Of a stretch of DNA of 64,000 nucleotides, positions 1 through 9,507 are shown in pieces. The number at the start of each line of letters is the position of its first letter. The stretch's first letter is position 1. The stretch lies in assembly GCA_021154885.1 (NCBI GenBank), contig JAJKHS010000082.1, forward strand, positions 1 through 64,000, given 5' to 3'. This DNA comes from Thermoanaerobaculum sp. Lineage in GTDB: Bacteria; Acidobacteriota; Thermoanaerobaculia; Multivoradales; UBA5704. The notes under the pieces were generated by a model that was not told where the DNA came from, ran no database searches, and saw nothing but the letters and a program-made list of their open reading frames with translations. A program made the translations under genes and the position numbers.

Positions 1-1
1 C

Positions 2-3000
2 CTCAACGGCGTGACCGTCGAGCTGCTCGACGCCAGCAACAACGTCCTGGCGACGGCGACGACCAGCGGCGACGGCAACTACACCTTCTCGAACCTGATG
101 GGCGGCAACTACTCCGTCCGCACCAGCAATCTGCCGGCGGGGGTGACTCCGACCTTCGACCTGGACGGCATCGCGACGCCGAACATCGCGTCGTTCACGC
201 TGGCGGCGGGCGCCAACCGCACGGACGTGGACTTCGGCTACCGCGGCACGGCCTCGGTCGGTGACCGGGTGTGGCTCGACTCCAATGCCGACGGCGTGCA
301 GGACACAGGTGAGACCGGCATCAACAACGTCACAGTCGAGCTGCTCGACGCCGGGAACAGCGTCGTGGGCACGACGACGACGAGCGGTGACGGCAACTAC
401 ACCTTCTCGAACCTGATGGCCGGCAACTACTCGGTCCGCATCGTGGCCGGCAGCCTGCCGGCGGGTGTGGCTCCGTCCTTCGATCTGGACGGCATCGCGA
501 CGCCGAACATCGCCTCCTTCACGCTGGCGGCGGGCGCATCGCGCACGGACGTCGACTTCGGCTATGCCGGCACCGGCTCCATCGGCGACCGGCTGTGGCT
601 CGACACCAACGGCGACGGCGTGCAGGACCCAGGCGAGGTGGGCATCAACGGCACCACCGTCCAACTGCTCGACGGCGGCGGCAACGTGATCGGCACCACC
701 ACCACCGCGGGTGACGGCATCTACCACTTCAACAACCTGACGCCCGGCACCTACAGCGTCCGCGTCGTCAGCACCACACTGCCGGCCGGCGTCACGCCGA
801 CCTTCGACCTGGACGGCATCACGACGCCGAACATCGCCTCCTTCACGCTGGCGGCCGGCACGTCGCGCACGGACGTCGACTTCGGCTACCGCGGCACCGC
901 TTCGGTGGGCGACAGGGTGTGGCTCGACTCGAACGCCAACGGCGTGCAGGACACGGGCGAGACCGGCCTCAACGGCGTCACGGTGCAACTGCTCGACGCC
1001 GGCAACAACGTGCTGGCGACGGCGGTCACCGCGGGCGACGGCAACTACACCTTCGGCAACCTGCTGGGCGGCGCCTACAGCGTGCGGGTGGTGACGAGCT
1101 CCCTGCCGCCGGGCGTGAGCCCGACCTTCGACCTCGACGGCATCGGGACGCCCAACGTCGCGACCTTCACTCTCAACGCCGGCGCCTCGCGCACCGACGT
1201 CGACTTCGGCTACGCCGGCACCGGCTCGGTGGGCGACCGGGTGTGGTTCGACACCAACGGCGACGGCGTGCAGGACGCGGGTGAGGCCGGCATCAACGAC
1301 GTCACCGTCCGGCTCCTCGACGCCGGCAACCACGTGGTGACGACCACCACCACCGCGGGCGACGGCAACTACACCTTCTCCAACCTGACGGCCGGCAACT
1401 ACTCCGTCCAGGTCGACGCTGCCACCCTGCCGCCGGGGTTGGTCGAGACCTTCGACCTCGACGGCGCGGCCACGCCGAACATCGCGTCCTTCACCCTCGC
1501 CGCCGGCACCAGCCGCACCGACGTGGACTTTGGCTACCGCACCCCCGCCACCGCCTCGGTCGGCGACCGGGTCTGGGACGATCGCAACGGCGACGGCGTC
1601 CAGGACGCGGGCGAGCCGGGCCTCAATGCGGTGACCGTCGAGCTCCTCGACGCGGGCAACAACGTCGTGGGCTCCGCCATCACCAGCGGCGACGGCAACT
1701 ACACCTTCTCCAGCCTGGTGGCGGGCACCTACTCCGTGCGCGTCGTCACCGCCAGCCTGCCGGCGGGGATGGACCCGACCTTCGACGCCGACGGTATCGC
1801 CACGCCGAGCATCGCCACCTTCACCCTGGCCACGGGCGAGAGCCGGACCGACATCGACTTCGGCTACCGCGGCACGGCCTCGGTGGGCGACCGGGTGTGG
1901 ACCGACGCCAACGGCGACGGCGTGCAGGATCCCGACGAGACGGGGATCAACGACGTCACCGTCGAGCTGCTCGACGCCAGCAACAACGTGGTGGCGTCCA
2001 CCACCACCAGCGGCGACGGCAACTACACCTTCTCCAACCTGAACGCCGGCAACTACTCGGTCCGCATCGTCACGGCCTCGCTGCCCGCGGGCGTGGCGCC
2101 GACCTTCGACCTCGACGGCGTCGCGACGCCGAACATCGCCTCCTTCGCCCTCGCGGGCGGCGAGGCGCGCACGGACGTCGACTTCGGCTACCGCGGCACC
2201 GGCTCGGTGGGCGACCGGCTGTGGCTCGACACCAACGGCAACGGCGTGCAGGACGCGGGCGAGGCCGGCATCAACGGCGCCACCGTCCAGCTCCTCGACG
2301 GCGGCGGCAACGTGATCGGCACCACCACCAGCGCCGGCGACGGCAACTACCAGTTCAGCAACCTGACGGCCGGCACTTACAGCGTCCGCATCGTTCCCAC
2401 CACGCTGCCGGCGGGCGTGACCCCGACCTTCGACCTCGACGGTATCGCGACGCCGAACATCGCCACCTTCACCCTCGACGGCGGCGCCTCGCGCAGCGAC
2501 GTGGACTTCGGCTACCGCGGCACGGCCTCGGTGGGCGACCGCGTGTGGCGCGACACCAACAGCAACGGCATCCAGGACGCGGGCGAAGCCGGCATCAACG
2601 GCGTCACCGTCCAACTCCTCGACAGCAGCAACAACGTCATCGCCACCGCCACGACCAGCGGTGACGGCAACTACACCTTCTCCAACCTGCTGGGCGGCAG
2701 CTACAGCGTCCGCGTGGTCGCCGGCACGCTGCCCGCGGGCCTGTCGCCGACCTACGACCTCGACGGCACCGGGACGCCTAACATCGCCACCTTCACCCTC
2801 AACGCCGGCACCGCCCGCACCGACGTCGACTTCGGCTACGGCGGCACGGGCTCGGTGGGCGACCGCCTGTGGATCGACAGCAACGGCAACGGTGTCCAGG
2901 ATGCAGGGGAGACCGGCCTCAATGGCGTGACGGTCGAGTTGCTCGACGCCAGCAACACGGTGGTGGGCACGGCCGTCACCAGCGGTGACGGCAACTACAC

Positions 3001-6000
3001 CTTCTCGAACCTGGCGGGCGGCAGCTACTCGGTCCGCGTGGTGGCTGCCACCCTGCCGGCAGGCCTCGCTCCGACCTATGACCTCGACGGCGTCGCGACA
3101 CCGAACATCGCCGCCTTCAGCCTGGGGGTCGGCCAGAACCGCACGGACGTGGACTTCGGCTACCGCGGCACGGCTTCGGTGGGCGACCGCCTGTGGATCG
3201 ACGGCAATGGCAACGGCGTTCAGGATGCGGGTGAGACGGGCATCAACGGGGTGACGGTCGAGCTGCTCAACGCCAGTAGCACGGTGGTGGGCTCGGGCGT
3301 CACGAGCGGTGACGGCAACTACACCTTCTCGAACCTGGACAGCGGCACCTACTCGGTCCGCGTGGTGGCCGCCACCCTGCCGGCCGGCCTGGCTCCGACC
3401 TACGATCTCGACGGCATTGCGACGCCGAACATCGCCTCCTTCGCCTTGGCCGGCGGCCAGAACCGTACGGATGTGGACTTCGGCTACCGTGGCACGGCCT
3501 CGGTGGGCGACCGCCTGTGGCTCGACGCCAACGGCAACGGTGTCCAGGATGCGGGCGAGACGGGCATCAACGGGGTGACGGTCGAGCTGCTCAACGCCAG
3601 CAACACGGTGGTGGGCACGACGACCACGAGCGGTGATGGCAACTACACCTTCTCGAATCTGACGGCCGGCACCTACTCGGTCCGCGTGGTGGCTGCCACC
3701 CTGCCGGCCGGTCTGGCTCCGACCTACGACCTCGACGGCATCGCGACTCCCAACATCGCCTCCTTCAGCCTGGCGGGCGGTGCCAACCGTACGGATGTGG
3801 ACTTCGGCTACCGCGGCACCGGCTCGGTGGGCGACCGGGTGTGGCTCGACACCAATGCCGACGGCGTGCAGGATGCGGGTGAGACGGGCATCAACGGCGT
3901 CACGGTCGAGCTGCTCAACGCCAGCAACACGGTGGTGGGCACGACGACCACGAGCGGTGACGGCAACTACACCTTCTCGAACCTGACGGCCGGCACTTAC
4001 TCGGTCCGCGTGGTGGTTGCCACCCTGCCTGCGGGTGTGGCTCCGAGTTACGACCTCGACGGCATAGCGACTCCCAACATCGCTTCCTTCAGCCTGGCCG
4101 GCGGAGTGTCGCGCACGGACGTGGACTTCGGGTACCGCGGCACCGCCTCCGTGGGCGACCGGGTGTGGCTCGATAGCAACGGCAACGGCGTCCAGGACGC
4201 CGGTGAAACGGGCCTCAACGGGGTGACGGTCCAACTGCTGAATGCCAGCAGCACCGTCATTGCCACCGCGACCACCAGTGGTGACGGCAACTACACCTTC
4301 TCGAACCTGACTCCCGGAAATTACTCCGTGCGGGTCGTGACCAGCAGTCTGCCCGCCGGCCTGACGCAGACCTACGACCTCGACGGCATCGCGACGGCGA
4401 ACATCGCCTCCTTCAGCCTGGCTGCCGGAGCGAACCGTACGGACGTGGACTTCGGCTACCGTGGCGCGGGCGTGGTCGGCGACCGGGTGTGGCTCGACAG
4501 CAACGGTAACGGCGTTCAGGACGCCGGCGAGGCCGGCATCAACGGCGTCACCGTCCAGCTCCTCGATGGTGGCGGCAACGTGATTGCCACCACCACGACT
4601 GCGGGTGACGGCAACTATGGCTTCAGCAACCTGGTGGCCGGCACCTACAGCGTTCGTATCGTGACCGGCTCGCTGCCGGCGGGGGTCAGTCCGACCTTCG
4701 ACCTCGACGGTGTTGCGACGCCCAACGTGGCCACGTTCAGCCTGGGTGCCGGCGCGTCGCGCACGGACGTCGACTTCGGCTATCGCGGCACCGCTTCCGT
4801 GGGTGACCGGGTGTGGCTCGACGCCAACGGCAACGGCGTCCAGGACGCGGGTGAGACCGGGATCAACGGCGTCACCGTCCAGCTCCTCGACGGCGGCGGC
4901 AACGTGGTCGGCTCCGCGACGACCGCGGGCGATGGCAACTACACTTTCTCCAACCTCGCGGCCGGGAGCTACTCGGTACGCGTGGTCTCCGGCACGCTGC
5001 CGGACGGCGTGACGCCGACCTTCGACCTCGACGGCATCGCCACGCCGAACATCGCTTCCTTCACGCTCGCCGCCGGCGCCAACCGCACCGACGTCGACTT
5101 CGGCTACCGCGGCACCGGCTCGGCCGGCGACCGCGTCTGGAACGACGCCAACGGCAACGGCGTCCAGGATGCGGGCGAAACCGGCATCAACGGCGCCACC
5201 GTCCAGCTCTTCAATGGCGCGACCCTGGTCGCGACCACGACCACGGCCGGTGACGGCAACTACACGTTCAACAACCTGACGCCTGCCACCTACACCGTCA
5301 AGATCGTGCCGGGCACGCTGCCGGCCGGGGTGGTCACTCCGACCTTCGACCTCGACGGCATCGCCACCGCCAACCAGGCCACCTTCACCCTCGCCGCCGG
5401 TCAGAATCGCACCGACGTCGACTTCGGTTATCGCGGCGCCGGCTCGATCGGCGATCGCGTCTGGCTCGACACCAACGGCAACGGCGTCCAGGACGCTGGC
5501 GAGACGGGCATCAACGGCGCCACCGTCCAGCTCTTCAACGGCGCGACCCTGGTCGCGACCACGACCACGGCCGGTGACGGCAACTACACGTTCAGCAACC
5601 TGGCGCCGGCCACCTACACCGTCAAGATCGTGCCGAGCACGCTGCCGGCCGGGGTCGTTCCGACCTTCGACCTCGACGGCATCGCCACTGCCAACCAGGC
5701 CACCCTCACCCTCGCCGCCGGCGCCTCGCGCACCGACGTCGACTTCGGTTATCGCGGCACCGCCTCGGTGGGTGACCGCCTCTGGTACGACACCAACGGC
5801 AACGCCACCCAGGACGCCGGGGAGACCGGCATCAATGGCGTCACCGTCCAGCTCCTCGATAGCGGCAGCAACGTGATCGCCACCACCACGACGAGCGGTG
5901 ACGGCAACTACACCTTCGCCAACCTGCTGGGCGGCAGCTACACCGTCCGCGTGGTCGCCAGCACGCTGCCGGCGGGCTTCAGCCCGACCTTCGACCTCGA

Positions 6001-9000
6001 CGGCATCGCCACGGCGAACACCGCCAGCTTCACCCTGAACGCCGGCGCTTCGCGCACCGACGTCGACTTCGGCTACCGCGGCACGGCTTCGGTCGGCGAT
6101 CGCGTCTGGTACGACGTCAACGGCAACGGCGTCCAGGATTCCGGTGAGACCGGCATCAACGGCGCCACCGTCCAGCTCCTCGACAACGGCGGCAACGTCA
6201 TCGCCACCGCCACCGCGGCCGGCAACGGCAACTACTCGTTCACCAACCTGAACGCCGGCACCTACAGCGTCCGCGTGGTCAGCAGCACCCTGCCTGCGGG
6301 CTACGGGCCGACCTTCGACCTCGACGGCATCGCCACCGCCAACGTGGCCACCTTCACTCTCACCGCCGGTCAGAGCCGCACCGACGTCGACTTCGGCTAC
6401 CGTGGCACCCTCTCCGTGGGCGACCGCGTGTGGAACGACGGCGACGGCGACGGCGTCCAGGATGCCAGCGAGACCGGCCTCAACGGCGTCACCGTCCAAC
6501 TGCTCGACAGCGGCGGCACCGTCATCGCCACCACCACGACGGCCGGCAACGGCAACTACACCTTCTCCAACCTGGGAGCCGGCACCTATACGGTCCGCGT
6601 GGTCAGCAGCACCCTGCCCGCGGGCTACACGCCGACCTTCGACCTCGACGGCACCGGGACCGCTCACCAGGCGACGTTCAGCCTGACCGCCAACCGCACG
6701 GACGTCGATTTCGGCTACCGCGCTGTCGTCTGCACGGCGGGTTACTTCAAGGACACGTTCACCACCAACAGCTTCTCCAACAACGAAGGCACGCTGAGCT
6801 GGAGCGGCCCGTGGATCGAGAACGACGTGGCGGGGGCGGGAGTGAGCACGGGCAACGTGACCGTGGGGACCCCCTTTGCCGGGTACCTGATCCTGCGTGA
6901 CTACCCCGATACCGGCACCCAGCCGAGCGCGGCCCGCGAGGTCAATCTCTCGGGCTTCGCGTCCGCGACGCTGACGGTCGACTTGCACCTCAAGCAAGTC
7001 GAGCCTGACGACGCGGCGGTGATCGAGATCTCGAAGGACGGCGGTGCCACCTACACCGTGCTGGAGACGCTGACCGGCTACACCACCACCGACCTTGTCA
7101 CTTCGCGCACCTACGACATCTCGGCCTACAGGGCCAGCAACACCCGGATCCGCTTCCGGATCAGCGCCAACTATGGTGGCAGCGACGACCTCTTCAAGGT
7201 GGACGCGGTGCGGATCGACGCCACCTGCACCCTCCAGACCTTCTCGATCGGCGACCGGGTCTGGAAAGACACCGACGGCGATGGCGTCCAGGATTCCGGC
7301 GAGCCCGGGATCAGCGGCGTCACCGTCCAGCTCCTCAACAGCAGCAACACCGTCGTCGCCACCACGACCACCGACAGCAACGGCAACTACACCTTCTCCA
7401 ACGTCGCCGCCGGCAACTACACGGTCAAGGTGGTCAGCAGCAGCCTGCCCGCGGGCTATATGCCGACCTTCGACCTCGACGGCGTTGCGACGCCTCACAC
7501 GGCTTCGTTCAACTTGACGGCCAGCCGCACGGACGTGGACTTCGGCTACCGCCCCACGACCTGCGCGGCGGGTTCCTTCAAGGACACATTCACCACCAAC
7601 AGCTTCTCCAACAACGAGGGCACGCTGAGTTGGAGCGGCGCGTGGATCGAGAACGACGTGGCGGGGGTGGGGGTGAGCAGCGGCAACGTCACCGTGGGGA
7701 CTCCCTATGCCGGCTACCTGATCCTGCGCGACAGCCCCGACACCGGCACCGAGCCGAGCGCGGCACGCCAGGTCAACCTCTCGGGCTTCGCGTCCGCGAC
7801 GCTGACGGTCGCCTTCCACATCAAAGGAGTCGAGGCCGACGACGCGGTGGTCATCGAGGTGTCGAAGGATGGCGGTGTCACCTACACCGCGCTGGAGACG
7901 CTGACCGGCTATACCGGCACGTACATCAGCTCTCGCACCTACGACATCTCGGCCTACATCGCCAGCAACACCCGGATACGCTTCCGGATCAGCGGCAACT
8001 ACGGTGGCACTGACGACCTCTTCAAGGTGGACACGGTGCAGATCGACGCCACCTGCACGCCCCAGACCTTCTCGATCGGCAACCTGGTCTGGAAGGACAC
8101 GAACGGCAACGGCGTCCAGGATACCGGCGAGCCCGGGATCAGCGGCGTCACCGTCCAGCTCCTCAACAGCAGCAACACCGTCGTCGCCACCACGACCACC
8201 GACAGCAACGGCATCTACGGCTTCTCCAACGTCGTCGCCGGCAACTACACGGTCCGCGTGGTCAGCAGCAGCCTGCCGGCCGGCTATACGCCGACCTTCG
8301 ACCTCGACGGCATCGCGACACCGAACACGGCGTCGTTCAACCTGACGGCCAACCGGACGGACGTGGACTTCGGGTATCGCCCCGGCGGCACGCTCTCCGT
8401 CGGCGACCGCGTCTGGAAGGACGCCAACGCCAACGGCATTCAGGACTCCGACGAGCCCGGCATCAGCGGGGTGACCGTCCAACTGCTGAACGGCAGCGGC
8501 ACCGTGATCGCCACCACCACGACCAACAGCACCGGCAACTACACCTTCACCGGCCTGTTCGCGAGCACCTACACCGTGAAGGTGGTGGCCAGCTCACTGC
8601 CATCGGCCACCTTCACCGAGACCTACGACCTCGACGGTGTGGCGACGGCCAACCAGGCGACGTTCACCCTCACGGTCAGCCGCTCGGACGTCGACTTCGG
8701 GTACCACTTCCCGAGCCCCACGGCCGGCGGCACCGCCACCCTCGGGTACTGGAAGACCCACCCGGAGGCCTGGCCGGTCCAGTCGATCACCATCGGCGGG
8801 ATCACCTACACCAAGGATCAGGCCATCACCTGGCTGGGCACTCCGGTCCGGGGAGACGAGTCGATCGCCCTCTTCCACCAGCTCGTCCCCGCCGAGCTCA
8901 ACGCTCTGATGAGCAATAACATCAGTTGCATCTTCCCGATCATCCAGGCCGCCGACGCCTGGATGGCGCAGCACCCTGTGGGCAGCGGCGTATCGACCAG

Positions 9001-9088
9001 CAGCTCCACCGGGCAGGCGGGGAATGCCCTGGAGGTGCAGCTCGACTCCTACAACAACGGCAATCTGTGCGCTCCGCACCGGAACTGA
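2..9088 (+). CDS. Giant SdrD_B-repeat surface protein, 5' end outside window
   Basis: The frame is already open at base 2, so the true start lies upstream and at least 3028 residues are visible. The protein is a chain of 24 repeats of about 107 residues (the first partial). Each begins near S-V-G-D-R-V-W-x-D-x-N-G-N-G-x-Q-D and ends in T-D-V-D-F-G-Y-R, the pattern of SdrD_B / Cna-B-like beta-sandwich repeats with Ca-binding DxNxDG loops. Repeats 21/22 and 22/23 are separated by two copies of a roughly 170-residue domain with terminal cysteines. The last 120 residues form a GYWKTHPEAWP domain. No LPXTG, PEP-CTERM or T9SS signal is seen at the C-terminus. It is probably secreted or cell-surface and adhesive or structural; the family is clear, the role is inferred. 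The next gene is separated by a terminator. Confidence 0.85.
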   Translation, partial: LNGVTVELLDASNNVLATATTSGDGNYTFSNLMGGNYSVRTSNLPAGVTPTFDLDGIATPNIASFTLAAGANRTDVDFGYRGTASVGDRVWLDSNADGVQDTGETGINNVTVELLDAGNSVVGTTTTSGDGNYTFSNLMAGNYSVRIVAGSLPAGVAPSFDLDGIATPNIASFTLAAGASRTDVDFGYAGTGSIGDRLWLDTNGDGVQDPGEVGINGTTVQLLDGGGNVIGTTTTAGDGIYHFNNLTPGTYSVRVVSTTLPAGVTPTFDLDGITTPNIASFTLAAGTSRTDVDFGYRGTASVGDRVWLDSNANGVQDTGETGLNGVTVQLLDAGNNVLATAVTAGDGNYTFGNLLGGAYSVRVVTSSLPPGVSPTFDLDGIGTPNVATFTLNAGASRTDVDFGYAGTGSVGDRVWFDTNGDGVQDAGEAGINDVTVRLLDAGNHVVTTTTTAGDGNYTFSNLTAGNYSVQVDAATLPPGLVETFDLDGAATPNIASFTLAAGTSRTDVDFGYRTPATASVGDRVWDDRNGDGVQDAGEPGLNAVTVELLDAGNNVVGSAITSGDGNYTFSSLVAGTYSVRVVTASLPAGMDPTFDADGIATPSIATFTLATGESRTDIDFGYRGTASVGDRVWTDANGDGVQDPDETGINDVTVELLDASNNVVASTTTSGDGNYTFSNLNAGNYSVRIVTASLPAGVAPTFDLDGVATPNIASFALAGGEARTDVDFGYRGTGSVGDRLWLDTNGNGVQDAGEAGINGATVQLLDGGGNVIGTTTSAGDGNYQFSNLTAGTYSVRIVPTTLPAGVTPTFDLDGIATPNIATFTLDGGASRSDVDFGYRGTASVGDRVWRDTNSNGIQDAGEAGINGVTVQLLDSSNNVIATATTSGDGNYTFSNLLGGSYSVRVVAGTLPAGLSPTYDLDGTGTPNIATFTLNAGTARTDVDFGYGGTGSVGDRLWIDSNGNGVQDAGETGLNGVTVELLDASNTVVGTAVTSGDGNYTFSNLAGGSYSVRVVAATLPAGLAPTYDLDGVATPNIAAFSLGVGQNRTDVDFGYRGTASVGDRLWIDGNGNGVQDAGETGINGVTVELLNASSTVVGSGVTSGDGNYTFSNLDSGTYSVRVVAATLPAGLAPTYDLDGIATPNIASFALAGGQNRTDVDFGYRGTASVGDRLWLDANGNGVQDAGETGINGVTVELLNASNTVVGTTTTSGDGNYTFSNLTAGTYSVRVVAATLPAGLAPTYDLDGIATPNIASFSLAGGANRTDVDFGYRGTGSVGDRVWLDTNADGVQDAGETGINGVTVELLNASNTVVGTTTTSGDGNYTFSNLTAGTYSVRVVVATLPAGVAPSYDLDGIATPNIASFSLAGGVSRTDVDFGYRGTASVGDRVWLDSNGNGVQDAGETGLNGVTVQLLNASSTVIATATTSGDGNYTFSNLTPGNYSVRVVTSSLPAGLTQTYDLDGIATANIASFSLAAGANRTDVDFGYRGAGVVGDRVWLDSNGNGVQDAGEAGINGVTVQLLDGGGNVIATTTTAGDGNYGFSNLVAGTYSVRIVTGSLPAGVSPTFDLDGVATPNVATFSLGAGASRTDVDFGYRGTASVGDRVWLDANGNGVQDAGETGINGVTVQLLDGGGNVVGSATTAGDGNYTFSNLAAGSYSVRVVSGTLPDGVTPTFDLDGIATPNIASFTLAAGANRTDVDFGYRGTGSAGDRVWNDANGNGVQDAGETGINGATVQLFNGATLVATTTTAGDGNYTFNNLTPATYTVKIVPGTLPAGVVTPTFDLDGIATANQATFTLAAGQNRTDVDFGYRGAGSIGDRVWLDTNGNGVQDAGETGINGATVQLFNGATLVATTTTAGDGNYTFSNLAPATYTVKIVPSTLPAGVVPTFDLDGIATANQATLTLAAGASRTDVDFGYRGTASVGDRLWYDTNGNATQDAGETGINGVTVQLLDSGSNVIATTTTSGDGNYTFANLLGGSYTVRVVASTLPAGFSPTFDLDGIATANTASFTLNAGASRTDVDFGYRGTASVGDRVWYDVNGNGVQDSGETGINGATVQLLDNGGNVIATATAAGNGNYSFTNLNAGTYSVRVVSSTLPAGYGPTFDLDGIATANVATFTLTAGQSRTDVDFGYRGTLSVGDRVWNDGDGDGVQDASETGLNGVTVQLLDSGGTVIATTTTAGNGNYTFSNLGAGTYTVRVVSSTLPAGYTPTFDLDGTGTAHQATFSLTANRTDVDFGYRAVVCTAGYFKDTFTTNSFSNNEGTLSWSGPWIENDVAGAGVSTGNVTVGTPFAGYLILRDYPDTGTQPSAAREVNLSGFASATLTVDLHLKQVEPDDAAVIEISKDGGATYTVLETLTGYTTTDLVTSRTYDISAYRASNTRIRFRISANYGGSDDLFKVDAVRIDATCTLQTFSIGDRVWKDTDGDGVQDSGEPGISGVTVQLLNSSNTVVATTTTDSNGNYTFSNVAAGNYTVKVVSSSLPAGYMPTFDLDGVATPHTASFNLTASRTDVDFGYRPTTCAAGSFKDTFTTNSFSNNEGTLSWSGAWIENDVAGVGVSSGNVTVGTPYAGYLILRDSPDTGTEPSAARQVNLSGFASATLTVAFHIKGVEADDAVVIEVSKDGGVTYTALETLTGYTGTYISSRTYDISAYIASNTRIRFRISGNYGGTDDLFKVDTVQIDATCTPQTFSIGNLVWKDTNGNGVQDTGEPGISGVTVQLLNSSNTVVATTTTDSNGIYGFSNVVAGNYTVRVVSSSLPAGYTPTFDLDGIATPNTASFNLTANRTDVDFGYRPGGTLSVGDRVWKDANANGIQDSDEPGISGVTVQLLNGSGTVIATTTTNSTGNYTFTGLFASTYTVKVVASSLPSATFTETYDLDGVATANQATFTLTVSRSDVDFGYHFPSPTAGGTATLGYWKTHPEAWPVQSITIGGITYTKDQAITWLGTPVRGDESIALFHQLVPAELNALMSNNISCIFPIIQAADAWMAQHPVGSGVSTSSSTGQAGNALEVQLDSYNNGNLCAPHRN
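6731..8392 (+). repeat. 831-bp tandem duplication inside the SdrD_B gene
   Basis: A block made of an extra domain (starting C-T-A-G-Y-F-K-D-T-F) plus one SdrD_B repeat at 6731-7561 is followed directly by a second copy at 7562-8392 (C-A-A-G-S-F-K-D-T-F). The offset is exactly 831 bp, or 277 codons. The copies are near-identical over long stretches at the DNA level, which points to a recent in-frame duplication. Confidence 0.8.
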
Positions 9089-9106
9089 CGTCAATCAATA
9101 CTCCCA

Positions 9107-9134
9107 GGAGGGGCCGCCCGTGCGTGGCCCCTCC
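9107..9134. other. Inverted repeat after SdrD_B gene
   Basis: GGAGGGGCC at 9107-9115 pairs perfectly with GGCCCCTCC at 9126-9134 across a 10-nt loop. It lies directly upstream of the stronger terminator hairpin and may assist transcript ending or 3'-end stability. Confidence 0.5.
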
Positions 9135-9144
9135 CGAGTCTTCC

Positions 9145-9180
9145 GGGCGCTCCGGCAGTATCGGAGCGCCCGTTCTTTTT
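9145..9180 (+). terminator. Rho-independent terminator of the SdrD_B gene
   Basis: GGGCGCTCCG (9145-9154) pairs perfectly with CGGAGCGCCC (9162-9171) around a 7-nt loop. A T-rich tract, GTTCTTTTT, follows at 9172-9180. It is correctly placed about 57 bp after the stop codon at 9086-9088. Confidence 0.9.
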
Positions 9181-9200
9181 CAAATCACTACTTTTGGCCC

Positions 9201-9228
9201 GGGAGACCTCTATAATAGAGGGGAGACC
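9201..9228 (+). promoter_or_regulatory. Putative lasso-operon promoter/operator
   Basis: A perfect -10 hexamer TATAAT (9211-9216) lies about 30 bp before the PqqD-like gene. It sits inside the inverted repeat CCTCTA-TAA-TAGAGG (9207-9221), which is flanked by direct repeats GGGAGACC (9201-9208 and 9221-9228). No good -35 is visible. The symmetry suggests a regulator site over the -10; this is inference. Confidence 0.5.
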
Positions 9229-9246
9229 CTAACTGAGCTCGCAAAA

Positions 9247-9507
9247 ATGATTCGAGTTGCAATACCCGAGACGGTGCTCTTCCGCGATCTCGACGGCGAG
9301 GCGGTCCTCCTCGCCACGGATTCCGGGCGCTATTTCGGCCTCAACGAAGTCGGCACCCGCATGTGGTCGCTGCTCCGCCTCCACGGCGATGTCGAGGCGG
9401 TCTGCCGTGCCCTGCTCGCGGAGTACGAGGTGCCCGAGGCGCGTCTGCGGGAAGACCTCGCGCAGTTCGTCGGCACACTGGCTGCCAGAGGGCTCGTCAA
9501 GATATGA
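9247..9507 (+). CDS. PqqD-like lasso B1 (RRE) protein
   Basis: An 86-residue PqqD-family protein. In lasso systems this stand-alone RiPP recognition element (B1) binds the precursor leader and hands it to the processing enzymes. The sequence shows the expected PqqD features: an early L-x-D-L-D-G-E-A-V-L-L strand pair, G-R-Y-F-G-L-N-E-V-G-T-R-M-W, and a helical C-terminal half. The ATG at 9247 is chosen because it gives the normal family length and follows the TATAAT promoter. Its stop overlaps the cyclase start (ATGA at 9504-9507), so the two are translationally coupled. The precursor's YxxPxLxxxGxxxxxT motif is the expected ligand. Confidence 0.8.
   Translation: MIRVAIPETVLFRDLDGEAVLLATDSGRYFGLNEVGTRMWSLLRLHGDVEAVCRALLAEYEVPEARLREDLAQFVGTLAARGLVKI

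Noticed and set aside
2-9088. Additional genes in other frames of the repeat protein (several 60-255 codon frames, both strands)
   Set aside because: They recur once per repeat unit in the same relative place and are simple by-products of the repetitive GC-rich coding sequence.
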